Positions 9,036-17,478 of a DNA stretch of 39,324 nt are shown one piece after another. The position numbers were made by a program, and so were the translations under genes. The first letter of the stretch is position 1; each line of letters opens with the position of its first letter. This stretch comes from Chitinophagaceae bacterium (GTDB lineage Bacteria > Bacteroidota > Bacteroidia > Chitinophagales > Chitinophagaceae), in contig JADKAZ010000010.1 of assembly GCA_016719015.1 (NCBI GenBank), positions 1 to 39,324 on the forward strand, read 5' to 3'. The notes below the pieces were generated by a model. It did no database searches, was not told the origin of the DNA, and was given only the letters and a program-made list of their open reading frames with translations.

Positions 9036-10154
9036 ATGAAGTATTATATCATTGCCGGTGAAGCATCAGGCGACCTGCACGGTTCCAACCTTATTGCAGC
9101 CATTAAAGAACAGGACAGCTCCTCCACTTTTCGTTGCTGGGGTGGTGATAAAATGCAGGCGGCCGGCGGGGATTTGGTAAAACATTACCGTGACCTTGCC
9201 TTTATGGGTTTTGCAGAAGTGCTGATGAACCTGCGAACCATTTTTCGTAACCTAAGGTTTTGCAAAGCAGATATTCTTGCCCACCAACCAGATGCACTTA
9301 TCCTTATTGATTATCCCGGTTTCAATCTCCGCATTGCGAAATGGGCAAAGCAACACAACATCAAAGTCATCTACTACATTTCACCACAAGTATGGGCATG
9401 GAAAGAAGGCCGGGTGCAACTGATGAAGCAGTGTATTGATAAAATGCTGGTCATTCTTCCTTTCGAAAAAGATTTCTTCAAAAATAAATGGGATTGGGAA
9501 GTGGAATATGTGGGGCATCCGCTGGTGGAAGTGATAAACAGTCAGCAGTCCACAGTCCACAGTCCACGGTTCTCCGACAGACCGATTGTTGCTTTACTTC
9601 CGGGCAGTCGTAAACAAGAGATACTAAAGAAACTTCCCATTATGCTGGAAGTGAGCAAATCATTTCCGGCCTATCAATTCATCGTTGCCAAAGCACCGGG
9701 ATTGGATGAACAGTTCTATGATGAATTATTAAAACCATTCAGCAATGTTTCTTATGTTACCAATAAAACATATGATTTATTGATGCAGTCAGCAGCGGCA
9801 TTGGTTACCTCAGGCACTGCTACCTTAGAGACTGCCTTGTTTGCTGTTCCGGAAGTGGTTTGTTATAAAGGCTCATGGCTGAGCTACCAGGTTGGCAAAC
9901 GCCTGGTGAGAGTAAAATACATTGCCCTAGTCAATCTTATCATGGATAAACTAGTGGTGAAGGAATTAATACAGGAAAATCTTACGGTTGAAAATCTCAG
10001 GAATGAATTACAGGAACTATTAACCAGCAATAGCCGGAAGGAACAATTACAAAAAGATTATGCAGGATTAAAACAACTCCTGAGCGAAGGTGGCAATGCC
10101 TCTGCAAAAGCAGCCGCCAGTATTCATCAATTTCTTACCGCAGCAATTTTATAG
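9036..10154 (+). CDS. lpxB: Lipid-A-disaccharide synthase LpxB
   Basis: LpxB joins UDP-2,3-diacylglucosamine and lipid X to make the lipid A disaccharide at the inner membrane, so this organism makes lipopolysaccharide. The 372-residue protein begins MKYYIIAGEASGDLHGSNLI, the family's signature. It also shows FMGFAEVL, LIDYPGFNLRIAKWAK, YYISPQVWAWKEGR, VGHPL, LLPGSRKQEI and TSGTATLE. The sequence VINSQQSTVHSPRFSD (about residues 166-181) is coded by a heptanucleotide repeat that replaces the usual linker between the two Rossmann-like domains. The end overlaps the DUF6728 gene on the opposite strand by 20 bp. Confidence 0.95.
   Translation: MKYYIIAGEASGDLHGSNLIAAIKEQDSSSTFRCWGGDKMQAAGGDLVKHYRDLAFMGFAEVLMNLRTIFRNLRFCKADILAHQPDALILIDYPGFNLRIAKWAKQHNIKVIYYISPQVWAWKEGRVQLMKQCIDKMLVILPFEKDFFKNKWDWEVEYVGHPLVEVINSQQSTVHSPRFSDRPIVALLPGSRKQEILKKLPIMLEVSKSFPAYQFIVAKAPGLDEQFYDELLKPFSNVSYVTNKTYDLLMQSAAALVTSGTATLETALFAVPEVVCYKGSWLSYQVGKRLVRVKYIALVNLIMDKLVVKELIQENLTVENLRNELQELLTSNSRKEQLQKDYAGLKQLLSEGGNASAKAAASIHQFLTAAIL
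9539..9569 (+). repeat. CAGTCCA heptamer tandem repeat inside lpxB
   Basis: Three exact CAGTCCA copies (9546-9552, 9553-9559, 9560-9566) follow one imperfect copy CAGTCAG (9539-9545) and are followed by CGG. The repeat stays open in the lpxB frame and encodes part of SQQSTVHSPR in an interdomain loop. Confidence 0.8.
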
Positions 10155-10296
10155 CTAAAATTACCAGGCATAACAGAAAAACGAAAATGGTGATACGGTT
10201 AATGCCATGCATATACCCAATCCATTTATCTTTTGGCCGGTTCGGGTCTTTTTTCCGCAGGTAGAGGTATTCAGATATTTGTTTCCAGACTCCCAT
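10135..10296 (-). CDS. DUF6728-type small membrane protein
   Basis: A 53-codon gene reads from an ATG at 10294-10296 to a TAA at 10135-10137. It begins MGVWKQISEYLYLRKKDPN, has a conserved-looking YMHGINRIT stretch in the middle, and finishes in a single membrane helix (IFVFLLCLVILAIKLL). This order, with a KKDPN motif, HGINR and a C-terminal helix, matches the short Bacteroidota family DUF6728. No function is known. Its 3' end overlaps the lpxB 3' end by 20 bp in convergent orientation. Confidence 0.75.
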   Translation of the reverse strand: MGVWKQISEYLYLRKKDPNRPKDKWIGYMHGINRITIFVFLLCLVILAIKLLR

Positions 10297-10421
10297 ATAT
10301 CAAAGTTATAAACAGATGATAACAGTTTTTAATTGAAAACGTTCCGGTAATAGAAATGATTTAAAGGAAGTCATAGCAGCAGTTTCGGAACCACCGAGTA
10401 CCCTACATTTGCCCCCACAAA

Positions 10422-10494
10422 GGGCTTTAGCTCAGCTGGCTAGACGCGTTTCCTTGGGATTGCAAAAGGTCATCGGTTCGACCTTTGTGTTCCA
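10422..10494 (+). pseudogene. Decayed tRNA-like sequence
   Basis: The 73-bp stretch has the typical tRNA 5' half (GGGCTTTAGCTCAGCTGGCT), the T-loop phrase GGTCATCGGTTCGA and a terminal TTCCA. However, the D-stem is broken (TAGACGCG where GAGCGC is expected). The anticodon arm around CCTTGGGATTG pairs poorly and the 3' half of the T-stem is missing. The would-be acceptor ends do not match; a better 8-bp match is CACAAAGG (10416-10423) with CCTTTGTG (10482-10489). The anticodon cannot be assigned; the arm resembles tRNA-Ala(GGC) or tRNA-Pro. It may be a relic or an old integration site. The end of the LacI reading frame runs into it. Confidence 0.45.
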
Positions 10495-11574
10495 AAACAA
10501 AACTCCCTTATGGTGACCTTTTTTATGGCTATTCTCCTTTTTTTTCAAATTTTTAGTAGACCCCCTGATAAGTAATTCCGTAGGCAACACTTTTGTTTCA
10601 AAATCTGTAACCGGCCTTTTACTTTCTATTAATTGTAATAAAAGGTTGGTGGCGATTTCCCCCATTTCAAAGGCGGGTTGTTTAATGATGGATAAAGGCG
10701 GATCGAGGAGTTCTGTAAGATCGGTGTTGGAAAATCCAAGCAGGCCAATATCCTTTGGAACGGTAAGCCCTCTTGCTTTTAATAATCGCAAACAATTGGT
10801 GGTTAATTTATCGGCCGTAGCAAAAATGGCATCAGGTTTTTGTTGCAGTTCGAAAAGTTCATTTACCACCTCTTCCACTTCGGATAAAATCATACCGCCA
10901 TGCTGGCAATATTTTATCAACGATTCGTCAATCGCTATACCATTATCTGCCAGCGCAGCTTTGTAACCCGCCAGCCTTTCTACTGTAATGGATAGCAACG
11001 CAGGATTGGAAACCGCTGCTATGCGGTGGTAGCCACTTTTGATAAGATGAGTGGTAGCATCATAGGCTCCTTTATAATTATCCGCAATGACTTTGTGTGT
11101 GTCTATTTCATTGACGATGCGGTCGAAAAATACAATCGGCATTCCTTTACTATGCAATTCTTTCAGGTAACTGAAATCTTTTGTTTCGGTGGAAACAGAG
11201 ATAATCAGTCCATCAATGGAACGGGAAGTGAGGTATTGCAGGTTCAGCATTTCCCTATCGAAAGATTCCCTGCTCTGGGCAATGATTACGTTATAGCCAT
11301 TATTATAAGCAATGGATTCGATACCATTAATAGCCTGAGAAAAATAACTGTTGGCAATCTCACACACAATCACCCCGATAGAGCGGCTTCTTCTTTCTTT
11401 CAAGCTAAGGGCTATGGGATTGGGATGGTAATTATTCTTTTCGGCATACTCCAGGACCAGTTTTTTGGTTTCGGGGCTTATTTCATGGCTATCCCGAAGT
11501 GCCCGGGACACGGTAGAAGTGGAGAAACCCAGGGCCCTGGCTATATCTTTTATGGTAATGGCTTCAAACTTCAT
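10432..11574 (-). CDS. LacI-family transcriptional regulator of the pectin locus
   Basis: The 380-residue protein starts with a LacI helix-turn-helix (ITIKDIARALGFSTSTVSRA, about residues 6-25) and the hinge ALSLKERRSRSIGVIV. A periplasmic-binding-protein-like effector domain covers about residues 60-340. It is divergent from susC and likely senses a galacturonate or KDG-type intermediate, with the paired palindromes at 11804 and 25063 as probable targets. The family normally ends near ELLIRGSTKN; here 30-odd extra residues follow and run into the tRNA-like relic. One added base in the T8 run at 10538-10545 would restore a TAG at 10529-10531, so the tail is probably an indel artefact. The effector is inferred only from the gene neighbourhood. 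Confidence 0.88.
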   Translation of the reverse strand: MKFEAITIKDIARALGFSTSTVSRALRDSHEISPETKKLVLEYAEKNNYHPNPIALSLKERRSRSIGVIVCEIANSYFSQAINGIESIAYNNGYNVIIAQSRESFDREMLNLQYLTSRSIDGLIISVSTETKDFSYLKELHSKGMPIVFFDRIVNEIDTHKVIADNYKGAYDATTHLIKSGYHRIAAVSNPALLSITVERLAGYKAALADNGIAIDESLIKYCQHGGMILSEVEEVVNELFELQQKPDAIFATADKLTTNCLRLLKARGLTVPKDIGLLGFSNTDLTELLDPPLSIIKQPAFEMGEIATNLLLQLIESKRPVTDFETKVLPTELLIRGSTKNLKKKENSHKKGHHKGVLFWNTKVEPMTFCNPKETRLAS

Positions 11575-11803
11575 GCTTCAATCCCTTCGAAAGAGTTTTA
11601 TTCCGGTTATAGACGAATTTTTTAAAGTTAGCCCTTTTTACCCGGTTTACGGGCTGGTTTTCTTTTTAATTCTGCTACTTAAACAGACTCAAAATTTTGT
11701 TTTGGTGCTGCTTATTTTCCTGAGTTTTCTACTCACTTAAAGTATGTAAGGAACATGATTTATGTAAATACTTTCAACCCGAAGGCATCGCCCAAAAAAA
11801 GAC

Positions 11804-11821
11804 ATCGTTGCCGGGAACGAT
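11804..11821. promoter_or_regulatory. Predicted LacI-family operator upstream of susC
   Basis: ATCGTTGCCGGGAACGAT is an almost perfect palindrome whose centre is inverted relative to the copy at 25063. Both copies sit in a longer shared block: GACA before the palindrome and TGCGTAAA after it. The odd CG-rich centre flanked by CGTT/AACG is typical of LacI-family sites, and the regulator gene lies next to it. The assignment is inference. Confidence 0.65.
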
Positions 11822-11874
11822 TGCGTAAAAAAATACTCGTAAAACGTTCTGACACAATGAAGTTCTGTGTAGAA

Positions 11875-11909
11875 TTGTTATCGTTAACATAAGTATAAAA
11901 TTAGGTTTG
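11875..11909 (+). promoter_or_regulatory. Candidate Bacteroidota-type promoter for susC
   Basis: TAGGTTTG at 11902-11909 fits the Bacteroidota -7 consensus TAnnTTTG. A TTG at 11875-11877 is a weak -33 element at slightly wide spacing. The operator is about 80 bp upstream of it, which would suit activation or looping more than simple blocking. Confidence 0.4.
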
Positions 11910-12129
11910 AGGGTTGTGGTTCGCTTATGTAACAAAAAGAGAATTGCTTGCCGAAATGAAAAGATTGCTTAACCAGAATGCCTTTTTTTACGAACCCGGT
12001 ATTTACCGGGTAATGCCAATTGTCAATAATTCTGCCTGCTTCTTTTCTACTCCGGCCATCCGGCTTTTTTCTAGCTCCCTTTTTTCTTTATCCATTTTTG
12101 CCCAACGAAAACTGATTTTTACCCGATTC

Positions 12130-12161
12130 AAAAAAAAGCAGCTATTAACGGATAATAGCTG
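12130..12161 (-). terminator. Terminator-like hairpin facing the minus strand in the susC leader
   Basis: CAGCTATTA (12139-12147) and TAATAGCTG (12153-12161) form a perfect 9-bp stem with a 5-nt loop. Eight A residues just left of the stem (12130-12137) become a T8 tract on the minus strand, giving a classical intrinsic terminator for leftward transcription. No leftward protein gene ends here, so an antisense RNA starting in the susC region is one possibility. Confidence 0.5.
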
Positions 12162-12188
12162 ACCCATTGAAAACAGGATGGTACTACT

Positions 12189-12205
12189 TGTAGCGCCGTG
12201 CTACA
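12189..12205. promoter_or_regulatory. Hairpin in the susC 5' leader
   Basis: TGTAGC-GCCGT-GCTACA forms a 6-bp stem about 47 nt upstream of the susC start. It is a simple leader structure; no known riboswitch is recognised. Confidence 0.35.
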
Positions 12206-12251
12206 GGATTTATAAATAAAATTTCTTCAGGTTATTATCAAAAACTGCACT

Positions 12252-15200
12252 ATGATTAGAATTTGTAAAACACTGGGACTGTTTATGCTCTTGCTGGCAT
12301 GCGGTACCCAACATCAACTTTTTGCACAGGGAAGACTGATAACAGGTACTGTTACTTCCGCTGAAAACAAACAACCATTGGCCGGAGTAACTGTTTCTAT
12401 AAAAGGAAGCAAGGGAGCCACGACAACAGATGCACAGGGTAATTTCAGAATTACAGTGGATGCAAGTGCCACTACGCTTATCTTTTCCAATGTTTCCTTT
12501 GTAAGTTTTGAAGGGGCTATCGGCAGTGGTTCCACCATGGATGTTGTTTTGCAACCCGACCCCAAAGCATTGCAAGACGTAGTAGTGATCGGCTACCAGA
12601 CTGTCAGAAGAAAAGATCTTCTTGCTTCTGTATCATCTGTTGGTGCTAAGGATTTAAAAGACATTCCTATTAACTCAGCGGCTGAGGCACTCAACGGAAG
12701 ATTGGCTGGTGTTACTGCTACCACTGCAGAAGGTTCTCCTGATGCTGAAATACGAATCAGGGTACGTGGCGGTATGTCTATCACCGGAGATAACTCCCCT
12801 CTTTATATCGTAGATGGTGTACAGGTGGAAAATGGACTTTCTACCATATCACCACAAGACATACAATCGATTGACGTTTTGAAAGATGCCGCAGCGACAG
12901 CTATCTATGGAGCAAGGGGTGCTAATGGAGTAATAGTAATTACCACCAAAAGCGGAAAGCCAGGCAAACTCGTTGTTAGTTACAACGGTTTTGTGGGTGT
13001 AAAAGTGCTGGCAAAAAAGACTGGATGTACTTAGTCCTTACGAGTATGTAATCTATCAATCTGAAAGGTCAAGAGGCAGCAGCACAGACAGTACCAGCTT
13101 TACAAGAAACTTTGGTACTACCTGGGATACATTAGCCAATTACAAAAACGTATCGCCGGTGGACTGGCAGGAAGAAACATTTGGAAGAACTGGTATCTCC
13201 ACCACTCATAATATTTCTGCTTCCGGCGGAAACAGTAAAGCCACTTATAGTTTTGGATATACCTACAATAACGATAAAGCAATTGTTATTAACTCTAATT
13301 ATAAAAGGCACTTGTTTAACATGAAGGCTGATTATAAAATCACCAAGAAACTGAAAGTGGGTGTGGGTGGCCGTTACACATACCAGGATGTAGTGGGAGC
13401 CGGTGTTTCTGATGTAAAAGGATCTTCCTATAACAGGCTGCGCAATGCTGTTAAATACAGACCTTATCTTTCCAACAACCAGGACATTGATGATTCTGAT
13501 CCCCTGGCCGATCCCAATGTAGGTAATGGCTTAAATCTTTATAATCCTATAGCATTGGCCAACTCTGAGTACAGGAGAAAAGCAACGAATGCATATAACG
13601 TAACAGCTTTTCTTCAGTACAGCATCACCAAGAATCTCACCTTCAAATCAACGGTAGGTTATGATTATAATAAGTTCACTGACTTACAGTTCTTCGACTC
13701 GTTAACACCTTATTCCATCATACAAGGTGCAAGAAAACCTATTGCAGGTCTTGATACAACGGCAAGAACAATTTTGACCAATTCTAATGTGTTGACTTAT
13801 TCCGTAAAAGGCTTTAAGAAAATACATGACTTCGATTTCCTGGTAGGTGAAGAAACGTATGATTTAAAAACAACAATTCAATCCAGCCTCTACCGGGACT
13901 ATCCGTTGTTAACTTCTCCGCAAACAGCTTTCAAGCAAACGAATCTTGGAACATTGTTTACCGGTTATCCAAAGCTTACCAAAACAAGATATACAAACGT
14001 TTCTTTTTTCAGCCGTATCAACTACACATTGCTGAGCCGTTATCTTTTCTCCTTTAACGTAAGAGCGGATGGTGCATCAAAATTTGCTCCGGGCAAACAA
14101 TGGGGTTATTTCCCTGCCGGTTCTTTTGCATGGCGGGTTAAAAATGAAAAATTCCTGAAGAATGTAAATGCTATCAGCGATCTTAAATTCAGGGTGGGCT
14201 ATGGTAACGTAGGTAATAATCGTATAGCCGACTATCTTTTCCTTACTAATTTCTCCAATGATGGCCGTTATTTCTATGGTTTGAATAACCAGGCCATCCT
14301 GGCTTATTATTCATCTGCATTGGTAAATCCTGAATTGCAATGGGAATCAACTGTAAACAGGAACTACGGTATGGATATCAGTTTATTTAGAAACCGGGTT
14401 GATCTTAGTGTGGATATTTATAGAAACACTTCTAAAGACTTGCTGTTAAATGTTCCTATCCCTTCTACTTATGGTTATTCATCACAGCTACAGAATATTG
14501 GTAAAACAGAAAACAAAGGGGTGGAGATACAGTTGAATACTATCATATTAAGAAAACCCAATAATCTTAACTGGACTGCCAATTTCAATATTTCCTTCAA
14601 TAAAAATAAAATTGTTGCATTGGGTGTTAACCAAACCTCCTTCTTCCCTGCTGCCAGTTGGGGTGTTTCCGGACAACCAACTGATTATATTCAACGAATC
14701 GGCGACCCTGTAGGTTCCATGTGGGGATTAGTAACTGCAGGCTTTTATACAACAGATGATTTCAACTGGAATACCAGCACAGGTGTTTACACATTGAAAC
14801 CAGGTGTACCATCCAATTCATCTATCATCGGAACTGTACAACCGGGCTCAATTAAATTTGTTGACCTGAATGGTGATGGTGTTGTTGATATCAATAACGA
14901 CAGAAAAATTATTGGTAATCCTAATCCAAAATTCACTGGTGGTTTAAACCAACAGTTTACGTGGAAACAATGGGATTTGAGTTTGTTTATGAATTTTACA
15001 GTCGGAGGCGATATTTACAATGCAAATAAAATTGAGTTTACGAATGGCTATACCGCTAATTCAAACCTGCTTTCTATTATGGAAAACAGGTGGAGAGTGG
15101 TAAATCCTGCTGGCCAAACTGTACTTTGGGTAAATGGTTCCAGCCAGGCGGTTGGTATTGCTCCAGACCTACTGAATGAGCTCAATAAAAATGCTACTAT

Positions 15201-15501
15201 CTGGCAGCCACTGAAAAGTGCCGGTGCATTTTATCCGCATTCATGGGCTATTGAAGATGGTTCTTTCTTAAGAATAAATAACTTGTCAATTGGCTATAGC
15301 CTTCCGGTAAAAAATCTTGCAGGTATGAAGATGAGCAAACTTCGTTTTTACTTTACAGGAAACAATCTTGCCATCTTTACAAAATACACAGGTTACGATC
15401 CGGAAGTAAACGTAAGAAACAACCCATTGACACCGGGGCTTGACTATTCAGCCTACCCGAAAAGCCGTAGTTTCATTTTTGGCGTAAATGCATCATTCTG
15501 A
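12252..15501 (+). CDS. SusC-like TonB-dependent outer-membrane transporter, frame broken once
   Basis: This is the outer-membrane channel that imports pectin oligosaccharides with TonB energy. It has a signal peptide (ending LFAQ), then a carboxypeptidase-regulatory-like domain at about residues 28-105 (ITGTVTSAENKQPLAGVTVS). A TonB-box/plug region follows at about 110-250 (VVVIGYQTVRRKD, RVRGGMSITGDNSPLYIVDG, DAAATAIYGARGANGVI), then the beta-barrel ending in FIFGVNASF. The frame breaks near 13013-13020: as read, it stops after KKTGCT, but removal of one A restores KKLDVLSPYEYVIYQSERSR and continues to 15501. The restored protein has about 1082 residues, normal for SusC. SusD follows after 24 bp. 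Pectin specificity is inferred from the neighbouring enzymes. Confidence 0.93.
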
Positions 15502-15525
15502 TAAATACAATTTAAAACCTGCAAT

Positions 15526-17394
15526 ATGACTAGTAAATATTTTAATAAGCTGACAACATTAACAGCCGTGTGTGCTTTGTTAGCTACAGGTGGTTGCAAA
15601 AAATACCTGGATCAAAAACCAATTACCGATGTAAGTGCTGCGGTTGTTTTCAAAGATGTACCCAGCACCTATAAAGCATTAGCCGGTGCTTACAGCCGCC
15701 TCGTTGGTGATGCTGGCTATGGCATTCGCCTTAGTTTATACTACCCGGTTGATAATGACGAAATGCAAGGCCCGACAGGAGCTGCTGATAATGACAGAAG
15801 AGATATTGCCCGTTATTCTGCTACTCCCGGTAATGCACAAATCACCAACCCGTTTAACCAGTTATTCCAGGGCATCGAGTTTTCTAATATTTGCATCGAC
15901 AACATTCCTAAAATGGATATGTACACCAATGGTACTGACCAGGAAAAAAAGCAACTGCAAAGAATGTATGGAGAAGCGTTAACGCTTAGGGCCCAGTATT
16001 ATTTAGAAGCCATCAGAAACTGGGGGGATCTCCCTGCCCATTTTAAACCCGCTGCAGACCAGGTGGGCGGAGATAAATTCCCTGCCAGAACAAATACCGA
16101 CACTTTATATAACCGCCTGCTGAACGATTTGCAACTTGCAGCTACATTAGTGCCATGGAAAAGCGAAGTGACTGCTATTGGTGATGTGGCTGACGAAAGA
16201 ATTACCAAAGGTGCTGTAAAAGCATTGAGGGCAAGAATTGCTTTATTCCGTGGTGGATATAAATTATATAGTACCGGTGGTGGTATGCAAAGGCCTGCCG
16301 ACTATCTTACTTTTTACCAGATAGCAAGAACAGAGTGCAGTGAGATCATGAGTTCAGGTCAGCATACACTCAACCCAAGCTTCAAATCATTATGGAAAGA
16401 CCAGGTAAATGCCCGTGCTATCAATGACCCCAATGGAGAATTGATGTTCCAGGCCAGTGCAATTGGTCTGAATGCTGCAGAGGATACCAAGCTTGCTTAT
16501 TACAACGGACCTACGGTTAATAATCTTGGCAACAAGAGTATTAATGTATTGCCTTCCTATTTTTATTTGTTCGACTCAACTGATACCAGGAGAGATGTAA
16601 CATGTGCAGCGTATAATGTTGCCGCCAATGGTTCTACAAAAATTGCCCAGGCCATTACCGCTATTTGCGATGGCAAATACAGAAGAGATTGGATCACCAA
16701 CCCAGTGGTATCACCAACAAATGCTGTACAATATTTTAGTTTGAAATGGCAGATCATCCGCTACTCAGATGTAATGCTGATGTTTGCCGAAGCAGAAAAT
16801 GAAATAAGTGGGCCTACTGCTGCAGCCTACACTGCCATCAACCAGGTAAGAAGAAGAGGTTTTGGCAAACCCATCAACACAGTTGATGCAACAGTTGATA
16901 TTCCTGCCGGATTATCAAAGCCTGATTTTTTCAAAGCCATTGTAAGAGAAAGAGCTTTGGAACTTGGTGGTGAAGGTATCAGAAAATATGACCTGATAAG
17001 GTGGAACCTGCTGGGTACAGCTATTACTGAAACAAAAGCAAATATGGTCAGGATGTCAACTAGTACAGCAATGGTTAATCCGACTTATATGTCAGAATAT
17101 CCTTCTTACTGCCTGACTACTGCTCTGCCTGTCAGAATGTTCTATTATACTGCTACCACATCAGACAATCATAACATTGGTGGCATCTTCTTTAATTCAT
17201 TGTATAAAACAGCACCTCCTGCAACACCCGTACCTGCCGGAACAGCCAGTGTGGTTTGGTTAAGTGCTGCAATAAATACAACAGCTAATGCAAGATTTGC
17301 AACAGGTTTTGTAACAGGTAAAGGAGAATTATTACCCATACCGCAACCTGCAAGAGATGCCAACTTTAATTTGACACAGAACCCGAATTATTAA
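15526..17394 (+). CDS. SusD/RagB-family glycan-binding lipoprotein
   Basis: SusD proteins sit as a lid on SusC and bind the target oligosaccharide at the cell surface. The 622-residue protein has a lipoprotein signal with lipobox ATGGC (Cys about 24), then KKYLDQKPITDVS, a common start of the mature form. Characteristic stretches follow: LYNRLLNDLQLAA, RALRARIALFRG, RYSDVMLMFAEAENEI and INQVRRRGFG, then the late ERALELGGEGIRKYDLIRWN. It lies directly downstream of susC. A strong hairpin follows, separating it from the enzyme genes. The sugar bound cannot be read from the sequence. Confidence 0.93.
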   Translation: MTSKYFNKLTTLTAVCALLATGGCKKYLDQKPITDVSAAVVFKDVPSTYKALAGAYSRLVGDAGYGIRLSLYYPVDNDEMQGPTGAADNDRRDIARYSATPGNAQITNPFNQLFQGIEFSNICIDNIPKMDMYTNGTDQEKKQLQRMYGEALTLRAQYYLEAIRNWGDLPAHFKPAADQVGGDKFPARTNTDTLYNRLLNDLQLAATLVPWKSEVTAIGDVADERITKGAVKALRARIALFRGGYKLYSTGGGMQRPADYLTFYQIARTECSEIMSSGQHTLNPSFKSLWKDQVNARAINDPNGELMFQASAIGLNAAEDTKLAYYNGPTVNNLGNKSINVLPSYFYLFDSTDTRRDVTCAAYNVAANGSTKIAQAITAICDGKYRRDWITNPVVSPTNAVQYFSLKWQIIRYSDVMLMFAEAENEISGPTAAAYTAINQVRRRGFGKPINTVDATVDIPAGLSKPDFFKAIVRERALELGGEGIRKYDLIRWNLLGTAITETKANMVRMSTSTAMVNPTYMSEYPSYCLTTALPVRMFYYTATTSDNHNIGGIFFNSLYKTAPPATPVPAGTASVVWLSAAINTTANARFATGFVTGKGELLPIPQPARDANFNLTQNPNY

Positions 17395-17415
17395 TTTTTC
17401 TCATAGTTAGTTTTT

Positions 17416-17447
17416 AAAATAAGGCTGCTTAAGTGCAGCCTTATTTT
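17416..17447 (+). terminator. Strong hairpin terminator/attenuator after susD
   Basis: AAAATAAGGCTGC and GCAGCCTTATTTT form a perfect 13-bp stem with a 6-nt loop, and the stem itself ends in a T-rich tail. It sits between susD and the pectate lyase. It may lower transcription of the downstream enzyme genes relative to susCD, and because of its symmetry can work in both directions. Confidence 0.8.
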
Positions 17448-17478
17448 CTTCCAATCGTCTGTCTTAAGCTCCATTGAA

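Larger units (their letters stand above)
11575..12251. other. Divergent regulatory region between the LacI regulator and susC
   Basis: This gap of about 680 bp holds the palindromic operator at 11804, a TAnnTTTG promoter at 11902 and two hairpins at 12139 and 12189. A susC leader of roughly 330 nt would follow from that promoter. The open frame at 11914-12162 has no protein-like features and I do not regard it as a gene. Confidence 0.6.

Noticed and set aside
11914..12162. 82-codon open frame in the susC leader
   Set aside because: The translation has no conserved look, and it overlaps the hairpin and AT-rich leader. I treat it as chance.
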